From Neonectria sp. B-13 (Eukaryota > Ascomycota > Sordariomycetes > Hypocreales > Nectriaceae): a DNA stretch of 64,000 nt. The notes below the pieces were generated by a model that saw nothing but the letters and a program-made list of their open reading frames with translations, had not been told where the DNA came from and did no database searches. The stretch is from positions 5,996,309 to 6,060,308 of the forward strand of contig NOKP01000002.1 in the NCBI GenBank assembly GCA_002682825.1, read 5' to 3'. Both the position numbers and the translations under genes were made by a program. Below, piece by piece: positions 30,783-42,710 of the stretch (positions within the stretch are counted from its first letter, which is position 1; the number at the start of each line of letters is the position of its first letter).

Positions 30783-32649
30783 TCAAACCCTCTCAGTCTC
30801 AGATACCACCACCTCGATGCTAGACTTCTCCTTCTTAGCAACCTCTGTTTGGCGGACACACTGATAGTTGCGAAATTTCCTTGCTGGTAGCTTTTCGTTA
30901 AACTAAACATCATTTGCGTCAGCTGGAAAGACTCTCCGTGAAGTCGCGAAATGTGACGCGGACTCACCATTTGGTCAATCTCTTCCAATGTTCGACCCTT
31001 TACTTCAGGCAAGTAAAAGTAAACCCATGCTGCGGCGATGATGCAGGAAGGACACCAAATAAACCCATATCTTGGACCCCAGTTCAGAGAGCTGGGGTTG
31101 ATAAAATACGGTGCAGTGAAAGTGATAAGCCACGCGCCGAGGAATCCGACTGCCGCCGCAAGTCCAAAGGTGTGACTGCGCAGGCGCTGGGACGGAATCT
31201 CACCACCAACCAGCCAAGAGTAAGAAGCAATCATGCCCTAGTGATAGTTTAGCAGGCATCCCCAGTAATCTAATTCTTGTAGTAGTAGAGCTCTTACGTT
31301 GTAGCTCATCATGTATAAACAGGAGAGTGCCACAATGACCTTTCCTGTCACAATTGTGCCTGGAGTTTTGTGGTAGACGATTGCGATGATAAGTTGGAAA
31401 CCGCCGGAAATAATGAGGCCACTAGTAAGAAGAACACGGCGTCGACCATACCGTGTCACGATAATTGCGTTGGTGATGATGGCAATCATGCCTGCTGTGC
31501 TAAGGACATTGCTCATGGCGAACGGGTCTTCGACTTGAGCCATTGCAAAAAAGTATGCTTTGTAAGCTATAAATCGTGATCAGTATCGTCGTCTTAAGTA
31601 CCTAAAGTTCACGAACTTGCACATACCAATGATGAACATGCACCCTGAAGCGGCTTGTAAAGTTACGGCGCCAACTGAAAGCATGGTACGCCTCCTGTCG
31701 ACTGGGTGCCTGAACATATCCATATAGCCCACACTGCCCGATAATTCACGCTCGTTGTCGATAGCAAGTCGAATCTCGGCAAGTTCATCATCGACATTCG
31801 CATCAGTAGGTCTCAGCCACTTGAGAGATTTATGAGCGTCATCGAATCGGCCTTGCAAGATGAGCCATCGAGGGGACTCTGGAATAAAGAACAATGAGAT
31901 GAACAAAATTGCGGGGACCAGGTAGATGATTCCCAAAGGGATGAGGTATGAAGATTTGTCAGGTCTCTTGGCGGTCGTCCAGTCAATGATGGTGCCGATA
32001 AGTGTACCCTGTGTATGCGGTGTTAACAATGGACGACCCGTAACAAGTTAGTATGGATTTCGGATCTTGTACTGACAAATGTTGTATAGAACTGAAAGCA
32101 GCTGAGAAATAGTCCTCTGTACTTGGCCGGGCTGCTCTCCTGAATGTATAGTTGAGAAAAGGTCATGAAGTATCCATTCGCTAAACCGATCAGAAGACGG
32201 CCGGCGTAGAGAGGGCCGATGTGCGTCGTTGTCATCATGATGATATTTGCCACGACGCATAGAAGGCATGCGAGCCACAGACATGTCTTGCGACCAAGCT
32301 TGGCCGCTGCGAGACCAGCAAGGCTTGAGCTGATGAAAGCGCCAAGGGTCATCAAGGACGAAATCAGTTGCTGACGTGTAGTCGAAATGTTCCAACCGAT
32401 GGCTGTTTCTGGGGCTTCATAACCATAAATCTGCACCGAAGATAGGTAAGTTATGGTGTCTTGTGGTCATTGTCAAGGACTGTAATGTTGAACAGAGTAA
32501 ATGCATACCTTCAGAAAGCCGGGCATTGCTTGCAAACCACCGATCAATCCAAAATCAAGTCCATACTGAAACGGAGATAAAACGATGATGCCGCAGGCGA
32601 CAAAGCATCGCCAATTGGCGCGAATGGTTTCTTCCTTTCGTTCTGCCAT
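30783..32649 (-). CDS. MFS sugar transporter
   Basis: Six exons (32649-32509, 32430-32077, 32008-31627, 31566-31298, 31234-30968, 30902-30783) encode 510 aa with about 12 transmembrane segments. Sugar-porter signatures are GLDFGLIGGLQAMPGF in helix 1, AAKLGRKTCLWL, the PESPRWLI motif between helices 6 and 7, TRYGRRRVLL, and PEVKGRTLEEIDQM after helix 12, followed by the typical FNEKLPARKFRNY tail. It imports a sugar or sugar acid by proton symport. It ends the carbohydrate module and is transcribed toward the DUF2264 gene. The start MAERKEETIRANW is preferred over longer open frames upstream. The substrate is probably an uronide or disaccharide, by context only. Confidence 0.9.
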
Positions 32650-33483
32650 GGCGAGAATGTTCGATGGATAGTCTGTCTGTCTTTGCCAAGGGTGAAGGAT
32701 TGTGTCTCCATTAGTATCACGATTCCAACTCCAGGTTCTTGATGTCCCTTTACATACTCCCAGAGTCCCAGTTGACCAGGTGCTGTATGCAATCGCTAGC
32801 TGCAAGCCTGGTAACAAGGAACTACCCCACGGGGAAGTGGGGAGTGATGCCGATGTGACAGGCCCACGTAACATGCGGGGTGCATGAGAGGTCGCGCTAG
32901 GGTCAATAGATCCGATATTTGGATGATGTGTCGCTCAGGAGGACGAGCTCGACAAATCAGGGGCGGTACAGGTATCACAAGATCCGGTGTAGTAGGCCTC
33001 GGTAATTCATCGTCTATGCTGATTCGACACTACGCTAAAAGCGGACCTACTACCGTAGTTCGGCATTCAGAGTGATCAACGTGATTGAGGTCAGGAGGAG
33101 GTTGAACAGCCGGGACTTGGGGAGGAGACTTGCAACCTAGTGACCGCAATGCAACATCGTGTAGCAAGGAAGCTGTGCAGTTTGGACCAGGGCCTAGCCA
33201 TCCATAGCTCGTGGAATTAAGCCGAGACTCCTTGATCCCTGATGCCATCAATAGGACATGTGGCATTCTTCGACAATACCACCTCACATCGCTCCTCATC
33301 TGAGATGCATTCTTGAGGGTTGAAAGAGCAACGTGCTCACACGAAGCTGACATTAGTGCCACTAAGTCTTGAATTCGGCGACATGAACATGAACATTGTT
33401 GAGACGTTAAAGCGATGAACAATTTGTTTAATTGAACGGAAATTGACTATGGTAGAGACTGTAACTCCCCATGAAGCACGCAT
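32650..33483. other. intergenic region upstream of transporter
   Basis: 834 bp without a supportable gene. It contains CGG-N8-CCG at 33042-33055 and a one-mismatch version of the aromatic-cluster palindrome, TAGG-N10-CCGA, at 32898-32915. The 130-codon minus frame at 33030-33422 is Cys-rich by chance and has no known motif. Confidence 0.4.
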
Positions 33484-34609
33484 TCAGAGTACAGACACAA
33501 TCCCAAGCATTCTTTCAGTCTGATCCCATAGTCGCTCCGCAGATTTCGGGTCGGTAGCGTGTGACGCCAATTTCTCGCGTGCAGTTTGACAGTCTGCCAA
33601 GTACCAAGAACTCATTCCCGTAGCATCGTGGCCTTCATTTGCCAATCCGGGGTCAAAAGCAGCAACGATAGTTGTCGCAGCGCCCTGATCAATTGACTTC
33701 CAGATGCCCGCAGGGGCAGTGCCGTCCAGTGTCTTTTTCCCTTGCTCGTCTAAACTACGGGATAGCCCTGTATCAATTGTCCCAGGGTGAACAGACAAGG
33801 CCAACACGTTGATCCCCGATTTCTGGAAGCGCTTGCTAAGCTCGAGGCAATGCAAAATATTGGCCGTTTTGCTTTGGCCGTAGCCTACGAATCCATAATA
33901 ACCGTTCGTGTTTTGTAGGAAACCCGGGGGCAGCCCAGTCGGGGGGCGCTCGCCCTCCGGGACCCCCTCGAATAAATCTCGTTTGATTGCGTAATCGCTG
34001 AAGCGAATGGGCGAGAGGCGATGGCCGTGGCTGCTGACGTTGACAATTCGAGGGGCCCCCTTCGGCGATTCAGATGCGACAGCGAGCAGTTTAGGGAGGA
34101 GCAGATCTGTCAAGAGAAATGGCCCGACGTGGTTTGTAAAGAACTGAAGGTCAACTTCTACTCCACCTGGAGTGATAACAGCATCCCGAGTCTGTAAGGT
34201 GATGCCGGCATTGTTGATCAAAACATCTAGTCGGTCAAGGTGAGAGTTGATTTCTGCAGCCGCGCTCCTAACCGAGTCGATTGACGATAGATCCAGGGTG
34301 ATAGTTTTGACTGACACATCGGGATACTTGGACTTGATGTCTGCGGCTACATCATCGAGCTTTGCCTGTGTGCGCGATGCCAGGATCAATTTGGCAGGGG
34401 CCTGAGAAGCAATTGCCAGGGCTGTAGCTGCACCGATACCGTCAGGACTAGCTCCGGTCACAACAACTAGGTCGCATTGTTATCATATTTGTCCAGTATC
34501 TCAAACTCGATGGTATTCACTAACCATTCTTTCCCTCGATCTGGCCACTGAACGCAGCAGCCACCTCAGTGCCTGTAGTATCGGCGTTGAATTCTGGGTG
34601 GGAAATCAT
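33484..34609 (-). CDS. short-chain dehydrogenase/reductase
   Basis: Exons 34609-34525 and 34466-33484 encode 355 aa. The intron lies just before the Rossmann strand, restoring GKNVVVTGASPDGIG. The SDR motifs are TGASPDGIG (NADP-binding), NNAG, VNVSSHGHRLS, the catalytic YGQSK tetrad element, and SVHPGTIDTG after the catalytic Lys. The length and the C-terminal extension resemble the WW-domain-oxidoreductase/retinol-dehydrogenase-like SDRs. It is divergent from the FAD monooxygenase and shares with it a TCGG-N10-CCGA palindrome 148 bp upstream of this ATG, so it probably belongs to the aromatic catabolic regulon. It may interconvert an aromatic alcohol and aldehyde; the substrate is not known. 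Confidence 0.88.
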
Positions 34610-34951
34610 GTCGATGAATGAGCGGCTGGTCGGGAGAAGATGTGCGACAAGTTGTAATACCACCCAATGAAACGGATGTGGCTAGAATATTTAGGCTATC
34701 CTTATTAGTCCAGATGGTTATTGAAAGAGGCGTTGCCACATGTTTGGTTCAACTCGTCGGAGGGATGGAGCCGAATGGGGGAGGGGTAGACGAAAAGAAA
34801 TTACTCCACGCCTGTCGCCAAGATCCCAAGGAAATTGTCTTCCGAGGTATCAGGTTGCGTACACAGGGGTCTATTTCTATCAACTTTCCCAGGCTCTGAT
34901 TCATGGATATGGGCAGTGGTAAACTTGACGCTGAGAGCAGTTCACATCATC
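34610..34951. other. divergent promoter region, SDR and FAD monooxygenase
   Basis: A 342-bp region shared by two divergent genes. Its main landmark is the palindrome at 34757-34774. An upstream frame from 34835 would extend the monooxygenase by 39 unconvincing residues and is not used. Confidence 0.5.
34757..34774. promoter_or_regulatory. TCGG-N10-CCGA palindrome, site 1
   Basis: TCGGAGGGATGGAGCCGA, a perfect 4+4 inverted repeat with a 10-bp spacer. It lies 148 bp from the SDR ATG and 178 bp from the FAD monooxygenase ATG. CGG inverted repeats are the known target form of Zn2Cys6 dimers. Four other perfect copies lie upstream of genes in the same block. Confidence 0.7.
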
Positions 34952-36467
34952 ATGCACACATCCAACTCTGGAATCAAAGTCATTGTTGTCGGGGCCGGGT
35001 TCGGCGGCTTGACGGCAGCTATTGAATGCCATCGACAAGGCCATGACGTCGAGATTTACGAGTCTTTTCCAGAGCTCAAAGTTCTTGGAGACATCATCTC
35101 CTTCGGCTCTAACGCAGGGCGGATTTTCCATCGCTGGGAGGATGGTGACGTTGTTGCTAGACTCCGCCCTTTATGCATCAACATCCAAGATTATGGCTTC
35201 AGAATTCACAAGTTTGACACTGGAGAGGTTGTCTACCATCAGAAGAGAAAGCCCCCGAGTCCCGAAGCGCCGGTACTGAACGGCCACAGAGGCGAACTCC
35301 ACGAGGTGATTTTTAATTATGCTCGAGACGATCTGGGGATTCCAATCCACCTGGGCCAGCGAGTTTCCGAGTACTACGAAGATGACAACGCTGCTGGGAT
35401 AGTCCTCAAGGATGGTCAAAAGGTTAGTCACAATGATCTCTAGCTACTGGGCTGTTTTGGCTTGGCAGAACAATCATTCGTTCTCACAATCTCGATCTAG
35501 ATCCTAGGTGACGTTGTCATCGCCGCCGATGGTGTTCGGTCAAAGGCGAGAGAGCTCGTGCTTGGGTATGTGGACAAGCCTAAGAGCAGTGGATATGCCG
35601 TCTGGCGAGCATGGTAAGAGCTACCATCTTTTCTGCAGCAACACACTCTCCTAATGCCAAAGTCTTACAGGTTCTCTAACGAAGATATGATCGCCGACCC
35701 CCGAACAAAAGAGTTCTGTGAACATGGAGACACCTTCAATGGATGGATTGGCCCAGATGTGCACTTTCTCTTCTCCACTATCAAAGGAGGTAAAGATTGC
35801 TGCTGGGTTCTCACCCACAAGGACGACCACGATATTGATGAGTCGTGGTCATTCCCTGGGAAGATTGAAGAAGTCTTCCAGGTGCTGGAAGACTGGGATC
35901 CGGTTTGCAAAGCAATCGTCGAGAAGACACCATCTCTAGTTGACTGGAAGCTTGTATACCGCGACCCCTTGCCAACCTGGACCAGCAAGAAGGGTAGAAT
36001 CTCCTTACTTGGTGATGCCGCCCACCCTTTTCTGCCGACGAGCGCTCAAGGTGCGACGCAGGCGATGGAGGATGGGGTATCCATCGCCGTATGCCTACGA
36101 CGTGCAGGGAAAGACCATATTCCTGCTGCCCTTGCGACACATCAAGAGATCCGGTAAGACAGCTTTTCCCTTTCGCAAATCTGTTTTGACTCGAGGTCCT
36201 AATCCAATCCGTCATAGATATGATCGCGTCAAAGCAGTCCAAAAAACGGGAGAGTCTACGCGGGACTTGTGGCACAAGACAAACTGGTCTGAGGTGAAAG
36301 AAAATCCTGAAAGTATTGGATTTCCAAGAGAGGATTGGATTCACCAGTTTGACACTGAAAAATATGCTGAAGACATGTTTGAGGAGATTTTTAAATCGCA
36401 TGTCGGGTCAAGAAATACGGTAAACATGCCCTCGTTGTCTGCACAGGTCACCAGCACAATGGTTTAG
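34952..36467 (+). CDS. FAD-dependent monooxygenase, salicylate hydroxylase-like
   Basis: Four exons (34952-35422, 35501-35613, 35671-36153, 36218-36467) encode 438 aa. The group A aromatic hydroxylase motifs are VIVVGAGFGGLTAAIE (dinucleotide GxGxxG), IAADGVRSKAR (DG motif) and LLGDAAHPFLPTSAQGATQA (GD motif for the FAD ribityl). The overall layout matches salicylate 1-hydroxylase and 3-hydroxybenzoate 6-hydroxylase types, which hydroxylate (and sometimes decarboxylate) benzoates using NAD(P)H and O2. It is divergent from an SDR with a shared palindrome. Beside an aldehyde dehydrogenase and a decarboxylase-like enzyme, it likely acts on a hydroxybenzoate derived from the pathway substrate. 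Exact position of hydroxylation is unknown. Confidence 0.9.
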
Positions 36468-36714
36468 TACTACTTCCATAGACAGTGTATATGTTCTTCA
36501 CACTCAATCACCCACATTTGAACTTACGATTATCTTGCTGGTTGTCTTTGACTTAAACTTGAACAAAAAGAAAAGCCAACGTATTCCTCACATATGCGTA
36601 GGTTATTCTCAAATTGGAACAAACGAAGCAGATTTAAGGTCTCTATTCTTTTAGAAATAGTTCTGACATTAAATGGGAAACGACCGTCTAGCTAGTTTCC
36701 ATAGAAACCCCTCA

Positions 36715-38342
36715 TTATCCATCAATCTTCATCATCACACTCTTCGTTTCAAGAAAGTTGTCCATGCTGTGCAGCCATCCCTCTCTCCCCTGCCCCGACA
36801 TCTTGTAGCCACCAAAAGGCAAATCCTTTCCTGTCTGTGGGCTAGTGCAGTTCACTCCGACATAGCCAGAGTTGAGTGCTTTGGCCACTCTCCATGCTCT
36901 ATCAATGTTTTTGGTATAGACAGCAGCATATAGACCGAATTCGGTGTCGTTGGCTTTCTGAATTGCCTCTTCTTCCGTCTTGATGGTGTTTATGTTGACG
37001 ACAGGTCCAAAGACTTCCTCTTTCATGATGCGCGAGTTCTCGGGAGTTTGAAGAAATATTGTCGGTTCGATGAAAAATCCACCCTCGGTTTTCAGATTGC
37101 CGTTGCCGCCGAGTATGAGTGTTCCGGACTTTTTCCCTTCTTCGATATATGATAAGACGGATTTGTATTGTGTCTGATCCGCCTGTGGGCCATGATTGAT
37201 GTCTTTCCTCGTCGGGTCACCAGCTCTGACGGACGCGAACTTTCGTTTAAATGATTCAATGAAGGGAGTCGCGATGCCCTCTTGGACGTATACACGAGAG
37301 TTGGCCATACAAACCTGGCCACTGTTCCACTGAATGCTGTGCATGGTATCTTCAGCAGCCTTCTCAATGTCTGCGTCATCAAAAACAATGACAGGCGATT
37401 TGCCTCCCAGCTCGAGGATGACCTTTTTCAGATTTGTCCTGGCTGCCACCTCTTGGATTGATCTGCCAGTGCGGCCAGATCCAGTGAAGGTCAGTACTTG
37501 CACATCCATATGTTTGGCAAGTGCAGCACCGGATGGCAAGCCATGACCGGAGATAACGTTGAAGACTCCTGGTGGGAACCCGGCCTTGATGATCAACTCG
37601 CCAACCTTGGCTGCAGCGAGCGGCGCCTTTTCACTTGACTTGACCACGACTGTGTTTCCAGTGATCAAAGCAGGGGCTGCTTTGCTGGCGAAGAACAGCA
37701 GAGGAACGTTCCACGGAATGATAGCTGCCACAACTCCATAAGGCTGACGAAGAGTCATGGTGACGAACCCAGGCGTGTTGAGACTGGCTTGGCCCTGAAT
37801 AGACGGCCAAGCCTCTGCGTAATGGTCAAAATGGCCCGCGGCAGCCATGCCATCGAAGTACTCGGATACAGGGCGGCCCATGGAGGTAGCCTCGAGTAGA
37901 GCGAGCTCATCGTTATGTTCTCGTATCAGAGCCGCCAGTTTCTTGAGGCATGCACCCCGTTTGGCTGGGTCTAGCGTAGACCAAGCAGGGAAAGCCGACT
38001 TTGCAGCCCCAACAGCGGCGTTGACATCGTCTTCGGTCGCTTCTGGGACTATTGATGGGTGAAGCATTGGTGAGCATGAGCCTTAGCGTCAAGGACATTG
38101 ACAATATCACTTACCATCGGCAACCTTTTCACCCGTTGCTGGGTTGAACAGCTGGAAAGTAGCTTTGTCCGAAGCCTCGACCAACTAACAGCACACCCAA
38201 GGAAAGCAGTTAGTGATCAACTATTCCATAGATTGGCAGCCACGAACACTGCAGCAACAAGGATGCATCATACCTGGCCACCAATGAGCATTCGTGGCTG
38301 CACTGGATCAAGCTTAGGCGGAATGACAACGGAGTGACCCAT
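36715..38342 (-). CDS. aldehyde dehydrogenase
   Basis: Exons 38342-38274, 38184-38115 and 38048-36715 encode 490 aa, the usual size. The first two small exons give MGHSVVIPPK, IGGQ and the typical LFNPATGEKVADVPEATEDD. Catalytic and cofactor motifs are IPWNVPLLFFASKAAPAL, FTGSGRTG, the general-base Glu in ILELGGKSP, and the nucleophile Cys in NSGQVCMANSRV, then EEVFGPVV and GGYKMSGQGRE near the end. It oxidises an aldehyde to an acid with NAD(P)+. Beside a stilbene-cleaving-type oxygenase it is the natural candidate to convert the released aromatic aldehydes to benzoates. It shares its upstream region with the Zn2Cys6 gene at 38734, including a GCGG-N10-CCGC palindrome. Confidence 0.93.
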
Positions 38343-38543
38343 CTTGTGGCTGTGCTGATATCCGATTGTAGGCAAGGATTTGACGAGGGGAATGAGGCTT
38401 GAAATCACGACCACGAGGGCATGCTTGGTACACTATATCCTTGTCCATAAACGGACCGGCAGGGGGTGACAAATCGTATCCCACCGACTCCGTACAACGC
38501 GGGGAAGCTGGCAATACATGGACGCCACCCCCGCAAAAACGAA

Positions 38544-38561
38544 GCGGAGAGACGAAACCGC
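38544..38561. promoter_or_regulatory. GCGG-N10-CCGC palindrome, site 2
   Basis: GCGGAGAGACGAAACCGC, with the same CGG-N10-CCG core as the other cluster sites but a G/C outer pair. It lies 202 bp from the aldehyde dehydrogenase ATG and 173 bp from the regulator ATG, in their 391-bp divergent promoter. It may also allow autoregulation. Confidence 0.6.
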
Positions 38562-38733
38562 GGCAGTTGGGAACGGGATCGAGCATCGTAGCGGGTTCTT
38601 TTTCAGGCCCATGAATAGTCCAGTATCCATCCATTTTCCCCAGGATTCTTCGGCTCCATAGGCTATAACATCCGATGGCAAATGTTGAGAGTGTTTGAGC
38701 GTCCCTTGCCAGCTGTTGGTCCACGAGAATACC

Positions 38734-41139
38734 ATGTCGACTCCACCAGACGCGACGGAGCGCCGAACGAAGCGGCGCGCGGCAATGAGCTGCGACAGGT
38801 GTAAAAACAGGAAAACCAAGGTGAGTGTACAGACACCCTTTGCTCAGCAGTGCACGGCTTGCTAATTGCCAGTAAATACTTCAAGTGTGTGAATCCGAGT
38901 ATGTTTTCACACTCACCCACGCCAGAAACGTAACTGAAGCAAGCATCTCCCTCATCTCAGTTCCTGGGCCATGCCAATTCTGCGCAAGCATCGACGCGCC
39001 GTGCCACCTCGATCCATCCCGAAGGAGACAGCGTCCGTACTACAGGGTATCCGAAGAGGAGTTTCGGTGTATGACGCAGATCATTGAGCATTTCATGCCA
39101 AACACAGAACTTAACCTCGAGACACTGAAAGCCTATGTTAATGGCTTAGGCAGCAATCACACAGAGAATCTGCCGACACCAACAGCAGGTGATGCCATCG
39201 TCTCTCCTGGCTCTGCTCTTCTCAGTCCTCCACCGCCAGAAGAACCACCTTCAGCTAATGATAACGCAATCATTGCTGAAGAAATCAGTGGGGTATATAG
39301 CGAGGTAGGGCGGCTAAGGGTTGATTCAAGGGGTATCCAGAGTGAGTTACACTAACAGTTCACCTGCAAATTGACCTGCTACTCACACACACTGGAGGAC
39401 ATGTTGGAGCCAGTTCGGCATTTTTGTTTCACTCGGCAGTTCGATCCCTAAAACGTCCACGACTACCAGATGCTCCCAAGAGCGAAATTCTTGCACCTCT
39501 CACAGCAACAGAAATCGTTCCACCACCGACACCAGAGTCTTCACTCGGAGTAAAATGCACCCCACGCCAGATCAATCTTCCTTATCGGGACCTTTGCAAC
39601 CGCTGTGTTGCTCGTTTCTTTCGCGATATCCACTCGGTTTACTGGTTTTTCTCGGCTGAGCAACTGCACACCACTCTCGACCGGATCTACGCCGGCGACG
39701 CAACAGCCGCAACTCCTGCTACGTTGTGCAGCCTGTACTCAATACTAGCCTTGACTTGCGAAAGCGAGACAGAAAGAGAATGGTCGTCTGCATCTATGCG
39801 ACCCTCTGTGACATATCTCACGTTGGCAAAGGGTCTCGTGCCTACTCTGTATGACGACGCAGACATCGATAGCCTGCGAGCGTTATGCCTTCTTGTGAGT
39901 GTTCACCTAATAGCACCTGAACTTGCGATTAATTAGTACTAGGGATTGGCGTTGTCATGTTCAATGTTCGGAAACACAGCTTACATATACGTCGGTTCTG
40001 CCGCCAGGATTGCATTCACGCTAGGCTTGCATGCCCGGGACGATGTTGAATCTCATCATAGTCTTCAGGAGCAGGTCAATACACGGCTTTTCTGCAGCTT
40101 GTATCTTCTAGATCTTGACACGGCACTTTGCTACGGGAATCCGCCAGCCATAGACGAGGGGATCATTTTTGGGGTACCAAGAACCCCGTCTGAACACGTA
40201 TGTGAGCCTCGGTGAAAACCGTTGAGAAAATAAACTGACGAGAAATCAGACTCTCGGTCCTGGATCCAACATGCCCTTGGGCTATCTCGAAGTTTCATGT
40301 CGACTAGCATACTTGAGGCGTAGTCTCAGCAAGCTGATATACCAAAAGCCACATTCGAGTTCCCCACGATTATCGCTTTCGACAGTTTCACAGGCCATCT
40401 TTAACCTCCGGGAATTCTATTCCGAAATGCCTTCTCACCTTTGTCATTATGATCAAGTTGCCACCTTCCACGAACGCTCAGTCGCCGTCCTTCACTTGCG
40501 CTACTGGAGTGCGATCATCTTCGCAACACGCCCATTCCTACTCTACAAAGTACTACATGCACGGGAGCTTACAGTTGAAAGTCCAAAGCAGAAGTGGTTC
40601 AACGAGTTTGGATGCATGTGCATTGAAGCAGCTCAAAAGTCTCTAGACATTATAGCCTTTCTTAGGAGACGCGGTCTGTTAACGAGTTTGGTCGTTTTTG
40701 ACTGTGGATGTATTCTGGAGGACATGCAGGTGTTCCTTCTCGCTATGGTAGACTCAGATCCTGCTACACACAAGTTGCATGTTGAGACTTGTTTACACAC
40801 ACTCCAGGGAATGGAGCAGATCTTCTGGACGAAACATGCACTTCCAGAGGTAGCAGCACAGCTGGAAGAGTACGGCATCTTGAACAGTGAGAACAGGATC
40901 GACCCAACAGACACACATACTCCCGACTTGGTGTTTTTGGACTTCACACTGCAGAACGAATCGTAAGTTTTGCTTCCTGCCTTCCCATGGTGTCAGCACC
41001 CCGATACAGGGAGCTCAATAATTCTAACTAATTACCCATAAGTGCTTTCTTTTCTGATTTGAACATCCCCGAATTTCAGGACATGCTTTATAATGCACCA
41101 GATGATTCAATGAATGCCTATTTCGCACAAGGGAGCTAA
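38734..41139 (+). CDS. Zn(II)2Cys6 regulator of the aromatic block
   Basis: Seven exons (38734-38820, 38886-38898, 38961-39341, 39398-39894, 39943-40197, 40250-40962, 41043-41139) encode 680 aa. The zinc cluster is assembled from three exons including a 13-nt micro-exon: MSCDRCKNRKTK, CVNP, then IPGPCQFCASIDAPC. The joins are phase-perfect. RHVGASSAFLFHSAVRS opens the middle homology region; INLPYRDLCNRCVARFFRDI and YIYVGSAARIAFTLGLHARD belong to the fungal TF domain. The last exon gives a short acidic tail (FFSDLNIPEFQDML). It sits centrally in the block whose promoters carry TCGG-N10-CCGA, and is its likely activator. The acceptor of exon 4 (39398) is the least certain; 39410 is also in phase. 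Confidence 0.85.
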
Positions 41140-41570
41140 CTCCCTTGGCGGACTACCAGGTTATGCAGTAATCTGAAACTATCAGAATCCTACAGACTGA
41201 GCCGAATTTAGGGCCTACGTGTGGTTGTTTGTCCAGATTAGCTATGATTTAAATCCTATTCTAGTGTGTTAAGATCTTTCAACTGTATTGTTACTTATAC
41301 TAATTAAACACCCCCATCTGTCATAACCTGTACTGAACTCCACTTCGGAATCATCGTCACCCACCAAAAACGTGCCATCCGCCGTATCGGATGTATCAAG
41401 CCGAGGTCTGTTTTCTTGGAAGATCCGTAGGTCATCCTTAACACGGCCATTTCATCGATATAGAACACATATGGCAAAGCATTCGATCGGCGTCATCTCT
41501 GACGTTTAAACTCTCGACCTGATACTCAAGACAATCTATCCTTCTTTATTGTGCACTATCATCACTCAAG
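41140..41570. other. intergenic region upstream of decarboxylase gene
   Basis: 431 bp with no gene. It holds palindrome site 3 (41387-41404). Confidence 0.5.
41387..41404. promoter_or_regulatory. TCGG-N10-CCGA palindrome, site 3
   Basis: TCGGATGTATCAAGCCGA, a perfect 4+4 inverted repeat, 167 bp before the ATG of the amidohydrolase at 41571. Confidence 0.7.
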
Positions 41571-42710
41571 ATGGGTAAAGGCACGGTAGCCATTGAGGAG
41601 GCAGTTGTGAACCTTGAGGACATTGCCTGGCTATCTGAAACGGCTGCATTGTACGCTCCAAGTAGTGACCCGAACCAGCTCCGTCACCATGCTCTAAGCC
41701 AAAAGCTTGCCGACATTCATGATCAGCGTCTTCAACGCATGGACGCTGAAGGTGTCGACTACATGTTGTTGTCACTGACATCGCCAGGCTGCCAAGGTGA
41801 ACCAGATCCTACAAAGGCGCAAAATATCGCTGTGGCATCAAACAATTGGCTAGCTGGCGAAGTGGCCCTCAATCCTCGCCGCTTCGGAGGTCTGGCGGCT
41901 TTGTCAATGCACAACGCCTCTGAGGCTGCAGCGGAACTGAGGCGAGCAGTCAATGAGTTGGGCATGTTCGGTGCATTGCTCAATGACTTCCAGAGCGTCG
42001 GTCTTCACTCCAACGGGAAGAAATATTACGACACCCCGGAGTACCATGTTTTCTGGGAGGCGGTGCAAGAACTCGACGTCCCCGTGTATATGCATCCCCG
42101 GTACCCGGCAGGCGAGGATATCCAGGCAGATGGCAAATATGGGGCTAGGAAGCATTTGATCGGCGCCGCGGTGCAGTTCCATTTGGATCTCAGTTTCCAT
42201 ATCTACGCACTGTGTTCCAGCGGAATCTTCGACCAGTTCCCTCATGTTCAGGTTGTTGTTGGACATCTTGGCGAAGGGTAAGTTCTCGAGAGATTTAGAG
42301 ATGTCTCCCATAATTAACATTGGCCCCAGAATTCCGTTCAATCTTTGGCGGGCAGATCACTGGTACAACAAGCCTGTCAAAAAGGCCACAAGGCCGTCCA
42401 AGCACGATTATAAGTATTACTTCCATCACAACATCTCTATTACTACGTCTGGAAACTTTTCGACAGCCGGGTTGAAGTTTTGCCTTGAGGAACTTGGGGC
42501 GGATAGATGCTTGTTTGCAATAGGTGCGTGCATGCATGACGAACGACGAAATGCGACTGCAAGAAACTAACGGGGAGCGTAGATTATCCATACGACACCA
42601 TAGAGGAGGCGCAGACTTGGTGGAAGGACATCGATTTACCCTTGAGCCAGAAGCGCCTTGTGGGTAGACAGAACGCCATCAGGCTGTTTAAGCTTCCCAT
42701 AGAACCATAG
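41571..42710 (+). CDS. amidohydrolase-type aromatic acid decarboxylase
   Basis: Exons 41571-42277, 42330-42523 and 42583-42710 encode 342 aa. The protein follows the ACMSD/2,3-dihydroxybenzoate decarboxylase family: N-terminal VAIEEAVVN (metal-binding EEA form, as in 2,3-DHB decarboxylases rather than the EEH of gamma-resorcylate decarboxylases), the histidine in VPVYMHPRYP, VVVGHLGEG with the second His, and the C-terminal aspartate in FAIGDYPYDTIEEA. These enzymes remove CO2 non-oxidatively from ortho-hydroxybenzoates. It has a TCGG-N10-CCGA palindrome 167 bp upstream and lies next to the cluster regulator. Likely substrates are hydroxybenzoates arising from the pathway; the exact one is not readable. 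Confidence 0.88.

Noticed and set aside
32898..32915. TAGG-N10-CCGA as a cluster palindrome for the sugar transporter
   Set aside because: One mismatch in eight bases is common by chance, and the gene belongs functionally to the neighbouring carbohydrate module.
33030..33422. 130-aa Cys-containing minus frame
   Set aside because: Cys spacing does not match any small secreted protein pattern and there is no signal peptide.
34835..34951. N-terminal extension of the FAD monooxygenase
   Set aside because: The extra residues lie before the usual short leader of the FAD-binding strand and do not resemble the family; ATG 34952 fits.
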